Source of the DNA: Populus alba
Taxonomy: Eukaryota > Streptophyta > Magnoliopsida > Malpighiales > Salicaceae
Reading direction: 5' to 3'
Length of the DNA stretch: 64,000 bases
Assembly: GCF_005239225.2 (NCBI RefSeq)
Contig: NC_133300.1
Location: 1,474,848 to 1,538,847 of the forward strand
In this document: positions 23,593 to 35,247 of the stretch, in pieces
Numbering within the stretch: the stretch's first letter is position 1
How the letters are laid out: the number at the start of each line of letters is the position of its first letter
Program-made: the position numbers and the translations under genes
Notes under the pieces: model-generated
Told to the model about the DNA's origin: nothing
What the model saw: only the letters and a program-made list of their open reading frames with translations
Database searches by the model: none

Positions 23593-24555
23593 TGTTATAA
23601 AAGCAAAGAGCGAATTGTATTTAGTGCTGATATTTTACAGTGTAATAAGATCGATTCTTGTACTGCTGAATCTTTATCTGGTTTTGTTTCTTTCAAAAAA
23701 ATTCTGAGCATGGAATGATAGCACCCTCAGGCAACAACTGCTATAATGTGAATTGTTGGTCCAACTCTTTAGAACTGGGATTCAATAAGCAGGGAAAGGT
23801 TGCAGATATCAATCATTACTGTAGTCAATTTTTCCTCAGTAATATCTAGAACACGAGAGATCATTGAACAACAAACAGGAAACCTAACATCAAAAACATA
23901 AACCTAATTATAATTTATAAAAAAAAAAATTGAATTTTATATCTGCACAATGTACAGAGAATATCTGCATCCCTATCTTACTTTGCAGAGGATTAATTTC
24001 TAAGATATTTGTAGGATAAAATTTCTCCAAGAAACTTGAAAAAAAAAGGGGCAGTTTTAGAGCCAATTGAATTGCAAATTACACCCCTACAGAGATAAAA
24101 GTTGACATATGATTCACTTGTTTAACAAAGTAATATCTAGAGCTTATAAGAGCAAGGAATTTCTCAAGAATATATGAAATATAAACATGCCAAGCCTACA
24201 GCTCCACTGGGACTTACAGAATTTGTTGCCATCACATGACATCTCATGAATGCTAAAGAATCAACAGATTTTTGCATAGGAAAGCTGGAAACTACCCATG
24301 GCTTTTTCACCGGAAACAGTAGCTAAAATTTGTAGAGGAGAAAGAAGAGCCTCCCCATTGTTTCTCCCTTCTTCTTTAGTCCTAACACTCTTAATAACAG
24401 GTTCACCAGCAGGATTGGTTAGTCTACCATCTAATAGGCAGCATATTAACCAAAATTATGGAACCTTTTTTTCCATATCATTACTGGGAACAACATAAGC
24501 TACTCAGGATTTTGTTTTCAGTTGAAAATTGTTGCCAGCAAGTGATGCGTGCATA
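23593..24555. other. No clear gene
   Basis: Flank of the retrotransposon. On the minus strand, 24290-24470 has a short open stretch (GEPVIKSVRTKEEG, then LLSPLQILATVSG) that looks protein-like and could be the far end of the malectin/LRR gene at 24556-24900, but I cannot place it with confidence. Confidence 0.4.
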
Positions 24556-24900
24556 CAGTTTCTCGACATGTTGAAGGCTTTCCAAGTTCTGTATCTCTCC
24601 AGCAAGTGATGTGTTGTGCAAATCCCTAAAGCAAATTGCAATGGAATGAGAAATGAAGTAAAAAAAAGAAAAAGTGAAATCAAATGAAAACAACAGGAAA
24701 AGTCAGAGTTAAGTTTACAATGTTTTAAGATCCAATAAGTCACCCAAAGGAGGACTAATTAACCTCAAATTAATGTCTGAAAGCTCTCTAAGAAAATCAA
24801 TAGGTTCCCATATTATCGGTGAGTTATCCTCCCACCCGAGATCCAAGCTAGTAGACTGCTGAATGACCTGAAGTGCTGACACCGCTGCAAAATTCAACAA
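24556..24900 (-). pseudogene. Malectin-like/LRR protein fragment, two exons
   Basis: Exon 24900-24719 on the minus strand reads AAVSALQVIQQSTSLDLGW, then SDINLRLISPPLGDLLDLK. A 93-bp intron with GT/AG ends follows, then exon 24625-24556 continues LHNTSLAGEIQNLESLQHVE. This is the junction between the extracellular malectin-like part and the first LRRs of plant proteins related to Arabidopsis RLP4 and similar receptors. Within the first exon the conserved Asn-Pro-Cys stretch is altered and part of the LRR start is missing. The rest of the gene is not found nearby, so this is a decayed fragment with its intron retained. Confidence 0.72.
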
Positions 24901-24929
24901 CCAATAGAGAAAGAAGAATCAATGTGTTT

Positions 24930-25150
24930 AGAAGTGTGGTTGAGATTACTTTTCAAAGTGTTTTTTACTTGAATAAGCATTAAAATAATTTTTTTTTTAT
25001 TTTTAAAAAATTATTTTTGACATCAACGTATCAAAATGATCGGAAAACACCGAAAAAAATATTAATTTGAAGTAAAGAAAAAAATAAAAAATTTTACTTT
25101 TTTTCAAAAACACTTTTGAAACTCAAAAATAACGGGCCAAAACAACAAAT
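24930..25150. mobile_element. Short MITE-like repeat, copy 1
   Basis: Recognised by comparison inside the window: the block CAAAGTGTTTTTTACTTG, A/T-rich sequence, GACATCAACGTATCAAAATG, TTAATTTGAAGTAAAG and CAAAAACACTTTTGAAACTC recurs at 34190-34380 and 48953-49140. The AAGTGTTTTT start and AAACACTTTT end are inverted, as in a MITE. Exact ends and the target duplication are unclear. Confidence 0.6.
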
Positions 25151-27124
25151 CCGAGGTGAAAATTCACGTGGACCCAAATTTTAATATTTTTCTTGCTTTC
25201 TAAATCAAAATAGAAAAAGCATTAAAGTAATGAACAAACGCAACACCAGAAGTTGGAACACAAAATGCTTCAACCTCGTAAGGACTCTGATCTACAACAA
25301 TTTCTCTCATCCTTTGGATTTCCAATAAACTTTTCCAGCTTTTTTAGGAGAAAGAAAACAAAATAATGCAAGGAAATCAACTCACAGGCCACAAAAGAGA
25401 CTGAGAAGCCCCTACAAAAATGAATCTAGGCATAGGCAATGAAAGACCAATAAATCATGCACAGTGGAAGAAAAGAGAAGGTAACAACAGAAGCACCATG
25501 ATCAAAAGCCAAGCAGCAAAGACCAAAATAACACAGAAGTAAAAAAAAATAGCATGATCAAAAGGTAAGCAAATAACAATGTGAAGAACATATAAAGAAG
25601 TGCAATCAAACTTACAGGGGACAAAAAATAAACTTAGAGGACAATAATGGAAGCTAAAACCAGGGGTAGAAGGAAGCAACGATTAGACCAAGAAAAAATT
25701 TAAGACAATTCTAAGGAGAGAACCAAAAGATATGACCTGTTAAATAGTCCTCCAAATGCTGATGAGAAAGAAGGTGAGAAAACAGGGACAGAAGCTGCAA
25801 AAACCAACACAAAAGGCCAACAAAGCCCAACATGAGTTGACAATAGAAGTAAAAAATCCATAACTGCCAAAAAAAACTGAAACCAAATGAAAAATCAACA
25901 GGAAGAGACACTCATCTTGTTCCATTCAGTCAGGCAACTAACCTAATGAAGAAATACCAAGGGAGAACCAAACATAACAACAGTCCTAAACTAAATTGGA
26001 GTTAACTTCAACTCAGCAGAATAACCTCTCCCAATGTTGGGAAGAAACCCAAGGTGAGGCCAAGTGGGTTTATGCATTAAATACATAATGATGTTGTTGT
26101 CCCAATTATAGAAAGAAGTAGCCACCACATTAGCTCAATTTAGAGAAGAAGCTGAGTCAGGCCCAGGGATCACCTCTCCCCCAAAGCTTAGCAATCCACA
26201 GAAAGGTGGAAATTACAACCACCTCCCATGAGCGCCAGAGTCGACAATGATCCAGGGAGAAAGCAGCTTGACCAATCCACACAAAGCTCAGCCATCCTTC
26301 CAGACCCAAAAGCCACAGAGCAGCCAATAACCCGCGCTAATTAGACAGAAACAAACCAACAACGACGCCTAAAAAAACCAAAGAAGCCACGTAAGCCACG
26401 CCCAGATGTGGACCATCGACACCTAAAATGAGAAATGAATGAAGAACTGTTCTAATCCACATGAAGTACAATATGGATGAACAATGATAATGTCACACCT
26501 CTCTTTTTTTGTAATGAACATTCAACTAAAACTCAAAACCACTGGCAGAATGACATAATGAATACGACGAAAACCAAAAGGCAATGAAAAGAGAAAGAAC
26601 CTGGGAAAGAAGAACATCCACTAAGGAATGAAAAGCTCCAGCAAACCAACCGAAAAAAGATTCTGCAAAGATAGTGATAACACAACACAAACCTGCATTA
26701 AAAGAAAAGAAACTAAAAAATCAGGAAGATAAACCCAATGAAATCAACAGAAAAAAAATAAAAAAACAAAAGCAAGTTAATCAAAATAAAGGAAGAGGAG
26801 CTCTAGAAAAATGAGCACCAATGGTAGAAAACCATATGAACAGAACAGAAAGCTTAAAAAACCTAAGAGAGAGGCATGAAAGAAAACCAAGACAAAATGC
26901 AAATGAATCTATCTACTCCAACCCAAAAAAATATGTGAAAGCATGGGAAACCCAAGAATAAGAGAAGAAGCAATGGAGGAAAACGAAGAAGACTACAATG
27001 ATGGCGTAGCAACAAATGGCCAAAGAGTGATGCCCAGACTTGAAAGCAAAAGAAAACCAAAAAAAAAGACCTAATTGGAAATTCAAGACCCAACCTCAAG
27101 AAAAGTCCTTTTGACAAAGACTCT
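25151..27124. other. A/C-rich unit, left part; interrupted by a solo LTR
   Basis: The plus strand is poor in T, with many AACCAA and GAAGAAA-like words, and resumes after the solo LTR at 30323. Minus-strand frames here are runs of Leu, Phe, Ser and Cys caused by composition. I see no protein domain. It could be the leader or untranslated part of an old retroelement in reverse orientation. Bases 27120-27124 (ACTCT) are the left target duplication of the solo LTR. Confidence 0.45.
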
Positions 27125-27529
27125 TGTCGCACCCGACATCGCGGTGGCCCACAAAAATTACAATGATTTGGAAAATTATGGATTTCTAGCATTCTATTTT
27201 TTAATGGGGAATGGTCTTGTTTAAGGAGTCGCCACCTAGTATTATGGTCACTAGAAACCCTAACTGGTCAACATAGATTCTATGGTTCGGGACTAGTTAC
27301 GTAAAATGGAAGATATTATCAACTCATAAACGTCCTGCCTGAGGCAGTCTGCATTGCTAGTTTCATCTCAAATTGCTAAATGTTTATTAGTTTATGCTAC
27401 GATAATTTGCTTATAATATTCCTAACTCTGGCGCTAGTGAATATTCAACTATGCATATTTCCAACTTTAGCGTTGGTAAATATTATGTAGCTATAAAATA
27501 AATTAGATCAATATTTTTTTATTCCCGAC

Positions 27530-28110
27530 TCTAGAACCAATGAATAAATAAATAATAATAAATTTATTTTTACGCATGCACATATTTTTATTTTTCTAGC
27601 TAAATAAAATAAAATACAACGAATAAAAATAATATAAATTTAAACCTGTATTTTTATTCTTGACTCTGGCGTCAGTGAATAAACCAATAAATCTACATTA
27701 TTTTTATTCATCTAAAATAAAATAAAATACAACGAATAAAAATAATATAAATTTAAACCGGTATTTTTATTCATGACTCTGGCGTCAGTGAATAAACCAA
27801 TAAATTTATTTTATTTTATGTTATTATATTTTTTTGGCATGCACATTTTTTATTTTTTCTCTAGCTAAGTAAAATAAAATACAATGAATAAAATAAATTT
27901 AAATCGATATTTTTATTCATGACTCTAGCGTCAGTGAATAAACCAATAAATTTATTTTTTTATGCTATTTTTTTTTGCATGCACATTCTATATTTTTTAG
28001 CTAAATAAAATAAAATACAACGAATAAAAACAATATAAATTTAAACCGGTGTTTTTTATTCCTGACTCTGGTGTCAGTGAATAAACCAGTAAATTTACAT
28101 TATTTTTATT
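27530..28110. repeat. Tandem repeats of about 120 bp inside the solo LTR
   Basis: About five copies of a unit containing GACTCTGGCGTCAGTGAATA followed by AACCAATAAATTTA, a GCATGCACAT motif and AAATAAAATACAACGAATAA. Unit length varies because of differing A/T runs. The LTR at 42920 has about two units, so copy number differs between LTRs of the family. Confidence 0.8.
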
Positions 28111-28364
28111 CATGCATATACATTTTTTATTTTTATTTTATTTTATTTTTTCTATTTGTTTTGGGTTGGGTTGGGCTGGATCCAGCCCAGCATACATATC
28201 TTTGACTGGGCTCAGCTCAACCCCACAGGGGCTGGGCTAGGCCCAGCCACCCCGGCCCGGTTACTGGCCCAAGCCAGTGACCCGGCTGGGCAAAAAAACT
28301 AAAGGCACGCGTGACTTGTTCACGTGTGCATGAACACTGGTGAAGGTAATTAAATTACCTTCAC

Positions 28365-29241
28365 TAGGGGTGTGCAAAAAAACTAGAAAACCGAATAAAC
28401 TGAGAAAACCGAAAAAAAATTAACCGAAAAAACCGAACCGAAAAAAAAAACCGATTAAACCGATTAGAATAGTTAGGAAAAATCCTGGTTCGGTTCAGTT
28501 TTTGGTTTTGTAATGCAAGAACTGGTTAACTCGGACCGAACCGAACCGGTTAAAAAAAAGCACTATAAATAGAAAAATTACCCCCCCTCTCACTCTTTCT
28601 CTCCAACCCTAGCTGCAACCTCCTCTCTCTCTTTCTCTCCCTCTCCCTCCCAGCAGCCCCCTCTCCCCTCCCCCTCTTTCTCTACCTCTTTGTGCGTGTG
28701 ATTGTGTGTTCTCTCCAACTCTCAGCATATCCCAACAATCAGAGAGCCCTGACATTATACAGTGTGTTGGCGAAGCAATATTGGACGATTCTAATGGCTT
28801 TGGAAAAGCAAAATTCCTCTCCATGGTTTATTATCTAGCACCTTGATATTTATTTAGATGGCACCTCCCACAAAGGAACTCAGCTTTCCTTTCTTCGCCG
28901 TGATTTGTCGTTGGGAGGACCCAGCAGCCCCCTCCGTGATTTTTGGCATTTGGGTATTTGAAAAATATAGGAAAAACCATGTTTATTTTGCAAGAAATTT
29001 TGGGTTTGATTTATAGCAGAGTTTTGGATTTGGAATGAAATCAATGATGTTGATTTTGGCTTCGTTTGCATATAGGTTGTCTTGGTTTTTTGAAATAAAA
29101 AACCGAACCGGACTGGACCGAAACCGGTCGGTTTGACTCGGTTTCGGTTCGGTTTCGGGTTTTTTTCAAAAAAAAAGAGAGAACCGGTTTGGTTGTTTTT
29201 TTCAGTTCAAAACCGAACCGAACCGAAAATGCTCACCCCTA
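28365..29241 (+). mobile_element. Non-autonomous hAT element nested in the solo LTR
   Basis: 877 bp with ends TAGGGGTG and CACCCCTA and a perfect 8-bp duplication ACCTTCAC (28357-28364 and 29242-29249), the diagnostic length for hAT transposons. Both subterminal regions carry many copies of AACCGAACCG and its complement. The middle (28560-29090) has a TATA box, a CT-rich leader and a short frame from the ATG at 28858. It looks like the promoter and first-exon part of a larger autonomous relative. There is no transposase domain. Confidence 0.92.
28564..28571 (+). promoter_or_regulatory. TATA box inside the hAT element
   Basis: TATAAATA about 30 bp before a C-rich and then CT-repeat leader (28580-28690). 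The arrangement is that of a plant core promoter reading rightwards. Confidence 0.5.
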
Positions 29242-30322
29242 ACCTTCACACAGTGTTCTTGTAACACTACTTTGTGAAATGAAGATGCAAAGGGGACGAA
29301 ATCATACTTGCTTCTGGAGACCGAAGATACTGCTTCTGGAGACAGAAGATGCTTGCAGCGTTGGTGATGATTCACGCCTACTGCTTCCTCTGGTTTAACG
29401 CTGAAAAGATGATGCCAACCTGCTGTGAGTTTGTTTTGAGTGTTTTATTTTTTGTGCAGGGGCGTCTGCAGAGTGGGTGGCAATGGCGGGGTCAATTATC
29501 TGGGTATACTGGTGTTTTTTTTCTTGCAGGGACAAAGGCCGTGGGCTGATCTGTGACTGTACTCTGTATATTTTTTTTGGGTTTTATCTCTGTTTCTGTA
29601 CTGTGATTTGCTCTGTTTCTGGGTTTTGTTTTTGGCTTGATTCTTCCGTTCTTGACTCTGTGTTTTTTTTTTGGTTCATTCCCTCCTCCCCTTTGATTTG
29701 TGTTGTTTGCTTCCTTTTATAGAGACTCAACCGATTGCCCCCTAACCATCTTCCACGAATGAGATTACAGGCGAGAGACGTGGTCCACGATTTGAATCGA
29801 AACTGTTGCAGATTTTCAGCCTATGGAATCGGGATGGAGAAGACGACCATGGCTGCTCCACCAGCAACGGTGACATTTTCAATTTGACCCCTGAACATTG
29901 GAAATTTCGCAATTGGACCCCTAAACAAATAAAAATTTCTTTTAATTTTGCCTTTTTTGGATAAATTTCAATTAAATTCCTAAATTGGTGCACTGTTTAC
30001 AAAACAGTCCTTAATTCCTGGATTATTCAATTTGGTCTTTAATTAATTCTTTCAATTTTTCCCTTCTTGGATAAATTTCAATTAAGTCCCTGAACTTATT
30101 TAATTAATTAAATCAAAGTTTAATTAAGTCCACAAACTTATTAATTCTTCTAATTTCATTAATTAAACTAATCCAAATTTTAAATAAATTTCCAAACTTA
30201 TTAATTCTTCAATTTCTGACCAAATTATTCTCAAATCTAATAATTTTATCCCTAAACTTTAAAATTTGTTGTCTTAATCCTATTTTAATTTTTATTATTT
30301 GTTCAAAAATTGGGTTATGATA

Positions 30323-30800
30323 ACTCTCAAGAACTGATATGCCATCACTAAAAAAGGAAAAACCAAAAACACCCCCAGCAAAGGGGTATGGCATGAACTG
30401 AGATAGCGACATTACAAACCAGAAGATGAATTCTTGCATGCAAACTAAAACTTAATAGGGAAATAACCGAATTCTAGTTGGAATAAAAGGAGAACATAGT
30501 CTGACAAAAGCAAAAACATAACAGAAACAAAAAAAACCAGCAGAGAAGCCAAGACAACCTGTAATAGACCCAGCAGAAATGCAGGCCAAGGATCCCAAAA
30601 AAGCTGCAACAGCCAACTCGGTCGTGACAGAGCTGAGCATAGCAGAAACAAAGCAGGGAAAAAGGGCTTGATTCTGCATTGACAACAAAAGTTGAGCCAC
30701 AGCCAAACAAAAACTCTCCACAACCCATCAATCCTAAAAAGTACCTGAGCATGGCAGAAGTTGAGCAGAGGAAAAGGAAGATAAAAAGCACTGCTACCTC
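30323..30800. other. A/C-rich unit, right part
   Basis: Continuation of the unit at 25151-27124 after the solo LTR; the first five bases are the right copy of ACTCT. The same T-poor composition gives Cys/Phe/Leu-rich minus-strand frames at 30445-30791. No domain recognised. Confidence 0.45.
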
Positions 30801-30882
30801 AAGGTACTATTACAATTCACAGTTTCATGAGTTTTGATGAATCACATGATTTAGCTTCTTTTTTTTTTAATAATAATTTTAA

Positions 30883-30886
<4 letters not shown>

Positions 30887-30926
<40 letters not shown>
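30887..30926. repeat. AT microsatellite
   Basis: About 20 uninterrupted AT units. Confidence 0.95.
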
Positions 30927-30930
<4 letters not shown>

Positions 30931-30989
30931 ATGTGCTTTTGACGTAATCGTTTTGAATTCGTTTTTATGTGTTTAAGAGTTAACTTTTG

Positions 30990-32700
30990 TATCATGTGAC
31001 AACATACTTTGTAGTATAATTTTTTGCATTTTCATTGTATTAAATCAACATTGAAGGAAATTTAACATGTTAAAGTAAATTATAATTCATTATCCATAAT
31101 AATTATTAATCCATATGGATGAAAACAATACCAAAAAACGAACATGAGCAAGACCGAGTGTTCCGATCATGAAAATGGTATTAGTTTTAGTAAGTAATAT
31201 ATTGTGGTTCCGCGCTCCATTTCAGGTCTAGTTTGTTTTATTGATTTAGAAAAAGCATGAGTGATGCAAGTGTGTTTTTTTTTTTTTTTAATATGACTTG
31301 GAATATAGACTTGACTGAAACAAATAATAATTTAATTAGATAATAAAACAACAAATAATGATAGTTAATAGTACAATATAAAAAAATAAATCATGGGAAC
31401 CTTAAAAAAAAGTCACTGAAACCAAAAAAAAAAAAAAGGTGATGAAGCTATGATCTCAACCAATCAAATTAAAAAAAAATGATAAAAAAAAGGAAAAAAA
31501 AATTTACTTGAGTCAACTTAAATAATTATGTAAAGTATACAAATCATGTCATGAGATCTAGATAAACCGATAAAAAATAAATTAAAAAAAAAATCTAAAG
31601 TCTGATTCTAAATAAATCAAACATAGGGGAATGAAATTGATAAAAAAAAGGACAAAAAATCATCAAACTAGAAAAGATTACAAAGCTTAATTTATTATGC
31701 TAAAGGACAAAATGTAATAAATATTAAATTTAAAAAAATTTAAAAACCCGAGCTAACTTAAACTAACCTTCCAAACTCATAGTTTATGTGATGAGATCAA
31801 GATAAAGAAATATAAAGGAGAGAAGAAAATAACGAAGCCCAATATAAAATGAACTTAATTTTTTGAAAGATGTAACTGAAAAAAAAAAAATTACCAACAA
31901 GTTTAATATTAAAAGATGAAATCGAAAAAACAATTAATTTTAAAAAAATTGCCATAATAAATTCAACATAGAAAGATAAATAAAAAGAACTAAGATAACC
32001 TAGGCTATTTTCAAAATTAGCAAAAACTTATATAGAAAGAAAATAAATAAAAAATAATGAAGCCTGATATCCAATTGAATAAATGTTGAAGGATAAAATT
32101 GAAAAAAAAAACATGAGCTTAAAACAAGGGGGGGAAAAGAGCAAACACAAGTGAACCTTGATTTAATCTTTAAAACTTGCAAGTGTGAAATCCTAAACAT
32201 AAACTCAATCAATAAGCTCAACTTCTATTCAATTTAATGTTGAAGGATGTAATTAAAAAAAAAACTTTAAAAAAAACTATCAAAGGGAAAAAATAGCAAT
32301 CAAAAGAATAGTGATTAAATTTGATAGGAAAACAAAATGAGGATGAAATTATATATAAAAAAATCAATTAAAAAAATTATCTAAAATAAAACAAATAAAA
32401 ATTAACACCAAGAACAGAGTGATGGCCATATGCATTGTTGCATCACAAAGAGAACGCCAAAACAATTCAAATACTTCTACTATAGATAGTGTTTGTTTAC
32501 TAAACAGCCCTGCACATAATGCTCGAAAAGCATACGAGTCAACCACTTGCATGTTGATTTATACACTAATAAGTTCTTTTTAATAATATTTAATATTTAT
32601 TTAAATATAAAAATATCCAAAGTGAATTGATATTAACTAAAAAAAACATAATAAATTTATGAAAGTATGATTTATGCATATGAAAGCAAATTATAAATAT
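30990..32700. repeat. AT-rich region with degenerate repeated words
   Basis: Between about 31400 and 32350 a loose series recurs: (A)n, GAGTCAACTTAAA or GAGCTAACTTAAA, an AAACTCATAGTTTATGTGATG-like block, GATCAAGATAAA, then GAAATTGATAAAAAAAAG or a relative. Successive copies are about 150-200 bp apart and poorly conserved. No gene is seen. 31000-31400 holds only AT-rich unique-looking sequence. Confidence 0.5.
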
Positions 32701-33016
32701 CCTATAATCTAGAATAAATCGGTCATTTCTGCTTATAAAAGCATGTTACGCCTCGGCTGGTAGTAGTAGCTTAACTCTCTCTAGAGAGTGCATGTCTGCA
32801 TAGCTTTCTTCTTCAACCCTGAGTCATTGTCATAGAATATCATCATATTTCTGTATAAGTAGACTCGTAATGAAACATACATCACAAGTAGAATTTATCT
32901 GACACAGACGAGTGAAAGAGCATATTCTTTCTTTCCCTGGCAAATTAGAATGGCAGCAGGAAGAATTGTAATCTAGATTGATTCAAAATCAAGAGTCAAA
33001 GATGTTAATTGCCTCC

Positions 33017-33554
33017 TCAATGTCTAGGATTCAAAGCTTTCCAGAATCCACACACCAAATGGTTAATATTGTCGCTGTTCAAATCCAAGTCCTCCAAGCT
33101 GCTCAAAGATTCTTGATCTTTATAAAAATAATAGTTAATTAAATCACTACAACACAAAAATTATGTTTTTTGAAATTAAATTTAATAAAGAAAAGAGAAG
33201 TATATAAAAAAAAATAACATTTTAAATCTATTAACCTCCTATTATAATTTAAATGTAGTGATTTAAGAGATGAAAACCCTCCACAAGTCCACAAATGATA
33301 AAAAAAAAAAAACTGTAACCAAAGCGATTATATCCCAAGTCAAGGTGCTCTAAATTGCTCAATCTCAGTATTTCATAACCACTCTATATAAAAACCTTGA
33401 GTTCTTGGAAAGGAAGAAACAAAGAGGCATTTAAGTATCAATCTTTGAGGAGAAAGAGAGCGATTCTCTCTTCCTCCAAGCAACCAAGAGGCAGCCATCC
33501 TTGCAAGGAAACCATCATTACTAAAACCATCAACATTTGAAGGAAGAGCCCCAT
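33017..33554 (-). pseudogene. RLP gene remnant: signal peptide plus scattered LRR pieces
   Basis: From the ATG at 33554 the minus strand reads MGLFLQMLMVLVMMVSLQGW, a hydrophobic signal peptide, then LPLGCLEEERIALFLLKD, the conserved start of the RLP ectodomain. A stop follows. The next pieces, LNASLFLPFQELKV and LSNLEHLDLGYNRFG, come from the end of the cap and the next LRR, so about 60 residues are deleted. After an intron-like stretch, 33120-33017 gives SLSSLEDLDLNSDNINHLV and a stop. It belongs to the same family as the gene at 3952-9709 but lies on the opposite strand. Confidence 0.82.
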
Positions 33555-33881
33555 CTTAATCAATTGTTACAGAAAAACAATCTCGGCAGCGAGGACGTTC
33601 AGGCTTTTATAGAGGACTTGCCAAGCTAACGGACCCATCCCATAGAAAAACACTGCATGATGGCAACGGTCTCCCATCCAACGGACCCATCTCCCCGTGG
33701 AGAATAATTATGTATAATTCAATGTTCATGACTTTCTTAAGCAAAGAAAAATTTAAAAAATCTGGAAAAAATCTCAACTTTTTTTAAAAATATTTTACAC
33801 CATTATATAAAAAACAGACTTAATAGACACCTTAAACACACACACACACTCACTTTTAATCTGGATATCTTTTAGGAAAAA

Positions 33882-34178
33882 ATGCATGATGGCAACTCAA
33901 TTGTTTCTAGAGATGAAGCTATCAAATTCGAGAAACTTATCTCATCTAAGATATATGCAAATATGAGAAGGTGGGATGATTCTGTAAAGATGAGGCAGTG
34001 TGGTGTCTCTAAAACCCCTGGCTGTAGCTGGATTGACATTGGAGATCGTGTTCATGAATTTCATGCTGGTGACAGCTTACATCATTATTCGGTGAACATA
34101 TACCAATTGTTGAATGAGGAGATGAAGAGAGAAGGTTACATTTCAAATATCGATTGCATATGGAATTGGAAAAGTTGA
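33882..34178 (+). pseudogene. C-terminal fragment of a PLS-type PPR protein (E domain)
   Basis: A 98-codon frame. After a degraded start it reads IYANMRRWDDSVKMRQ, then VSKTPGCSWIDIGDRVHEFH, then IYQLLNEEMKREGY. These are the conserved E/E+ motifs that follow the last PPR repeats in organelle RNA-editing factors. PPR repeats, a targeting peptide and a DYW domain are all absent, and the linker between the two motifs is shortened by a few residues. The ATG used is inside former coding sequence. It is a broken piece without neighbours of the same gene. Confidence 0.85.
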
Positions 34179-34189
34179 AAACTTGGTTT

Positions 34190-34380
34190 AAAAAATATTG
34201 TTTTAAAAAAATATATTGAGATAATAATTTTTTATTTTTTACATTTGATTTTTTATATCATAACAAAAAATTAATACAAAAATATTAATTCGAAGTAAAG
34301 AAAAAAATTAAAAAAAAATTCAAAAATTTCTAAAAGCATTTTTGAAAAGTAAAAAACAAACATGTTTTAATAAAAAAATT
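34190..34380. mobile_element. Short MITE-like repeat, copy 2
   Basis: Shares with 24930-25150 the blocks TTGAGATAATAATTTTTTAT, TTAATTCGAAGTAAAG and AAAGCATTTTTGAAAAGTAA. It begins directly after the PPR fragment and may mark where that gene was cut. Ends are not well defined. Confidence 0.5.
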
Positions 34381-34804
34381 TAACTTAACCTGAAATAAAA
34401 AAAATATTATCATCACTCAACTTTTATACAATATAAAAAAGGTTACATCAATTTATTTCCTATTTATAATATGAAAAAAAAAATCAATAAGAGAAAAGAA
34501 AAGAAATTTAAAGAGGAAAAAAATAAAATTAAAAATATCTTAAAAGGAAAATATTAAAGAGAAAGAAATTTGTCACCGGTGTATTGGGCGCTACTTAGTT
34601 GTGCACTATTCATGGTGCTACTGTAAAAAAAAAAAAAACAATTATTTGAAGATGGTGATGGTGCAAATGCATTCCATGCTTTTAACCTGATTCAAGCATT
34701 TTTACATTTGACAAAAAAATTGTTATTAACCCGCTACGAAGCTTGGGCCCATATGCTATTATATTTTAAATTATTATTATTTTGATATTTTAGAAATATT
34801 TTGA

Positions 34805-35247
34805 TGTCCAAAAATTGCAAGATCAGTGTTTTTGGAAAGAAAATTTGATTATCTACAATTTCTCCAGAAATAGAGATCTTTGAATTCGCACGTTTCCTAC
34901 CTCAAATCTGGCCCGCAATGTCTGGGTAGGAAGGAATTCAATGCAGAAAAAGAAACTTTCCTCATTACTGCAGGGGTAGAAAAGCCACAATATAAAAGAA
35001 GAGAAACGAGGTCTGCAAACAGGGGAGTGGAGACATGTAGAAACCCTATAACATAGCAAAGAAAAACAAAGGAGGCGGCACTAATAGGAACAAAAAGAAC
35101 AGAGGCAAAAATATTGAAGACCGGGAGGACACCTATCTATTCCACTGAAATTATCTGCTTTTGAGTGATGTTCATCGTATCAAGTTTGTTTCTCTTTAAT
35201 TTAACTATGGAGTAGACTTTTATTCTAGGATTTTTGATGTAACCTTA
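34805..35247 (+). repeat. Older Athila-type LTR, left part (split by insertion)
   Basis: Matches the LTR of the inner Athila element from about 35658 onward and stops exactly at CCTTA (35243-35247), where the inner element begins. Its other half is at 40283-40916. The first 410 bp of the LTR are missing on the left. Because the two halves are contiguous in the LTR, this was one LTR before the insertion. Confidence 0.82.

Larger units (their letters stand above)
27125..30322 (-). mobile_element. Solo LTR of the Ogre/Tat-like family, with nested hAT
   Basis: 3198 bp flanked by ACTCT (27120-27124 and 30323-30327). On the minus strand it begins TATCATAACCC and ends GGGTGCGACA. The terminal T-A in place of T-G is a point change. 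No internal region adjoins either end, so the insertion was reduced to a single LTR by recombination. Without the hAT insertion it is about 2.3 kb. The block GGAGTCGCCACCTAGTA near 27227 is shared with the LTRs at 2097 and 42920. Confidence 0.85.

Noticed and set aside
23386..23718. 110-codon plus-strand frame
   Set aside because: Lies across the 3' LTR end and flank of the chromovirus-like element; it is LTR sequence.
26863..27192. 109-codon minus-strand frame and similar ones at 25455-25925 and 30445-30791
   Set aside because: Phe/Leu/Cys-rich products of the T-poor plus strand; frames in the same place overlap one another and none resembles a membrane protein family.
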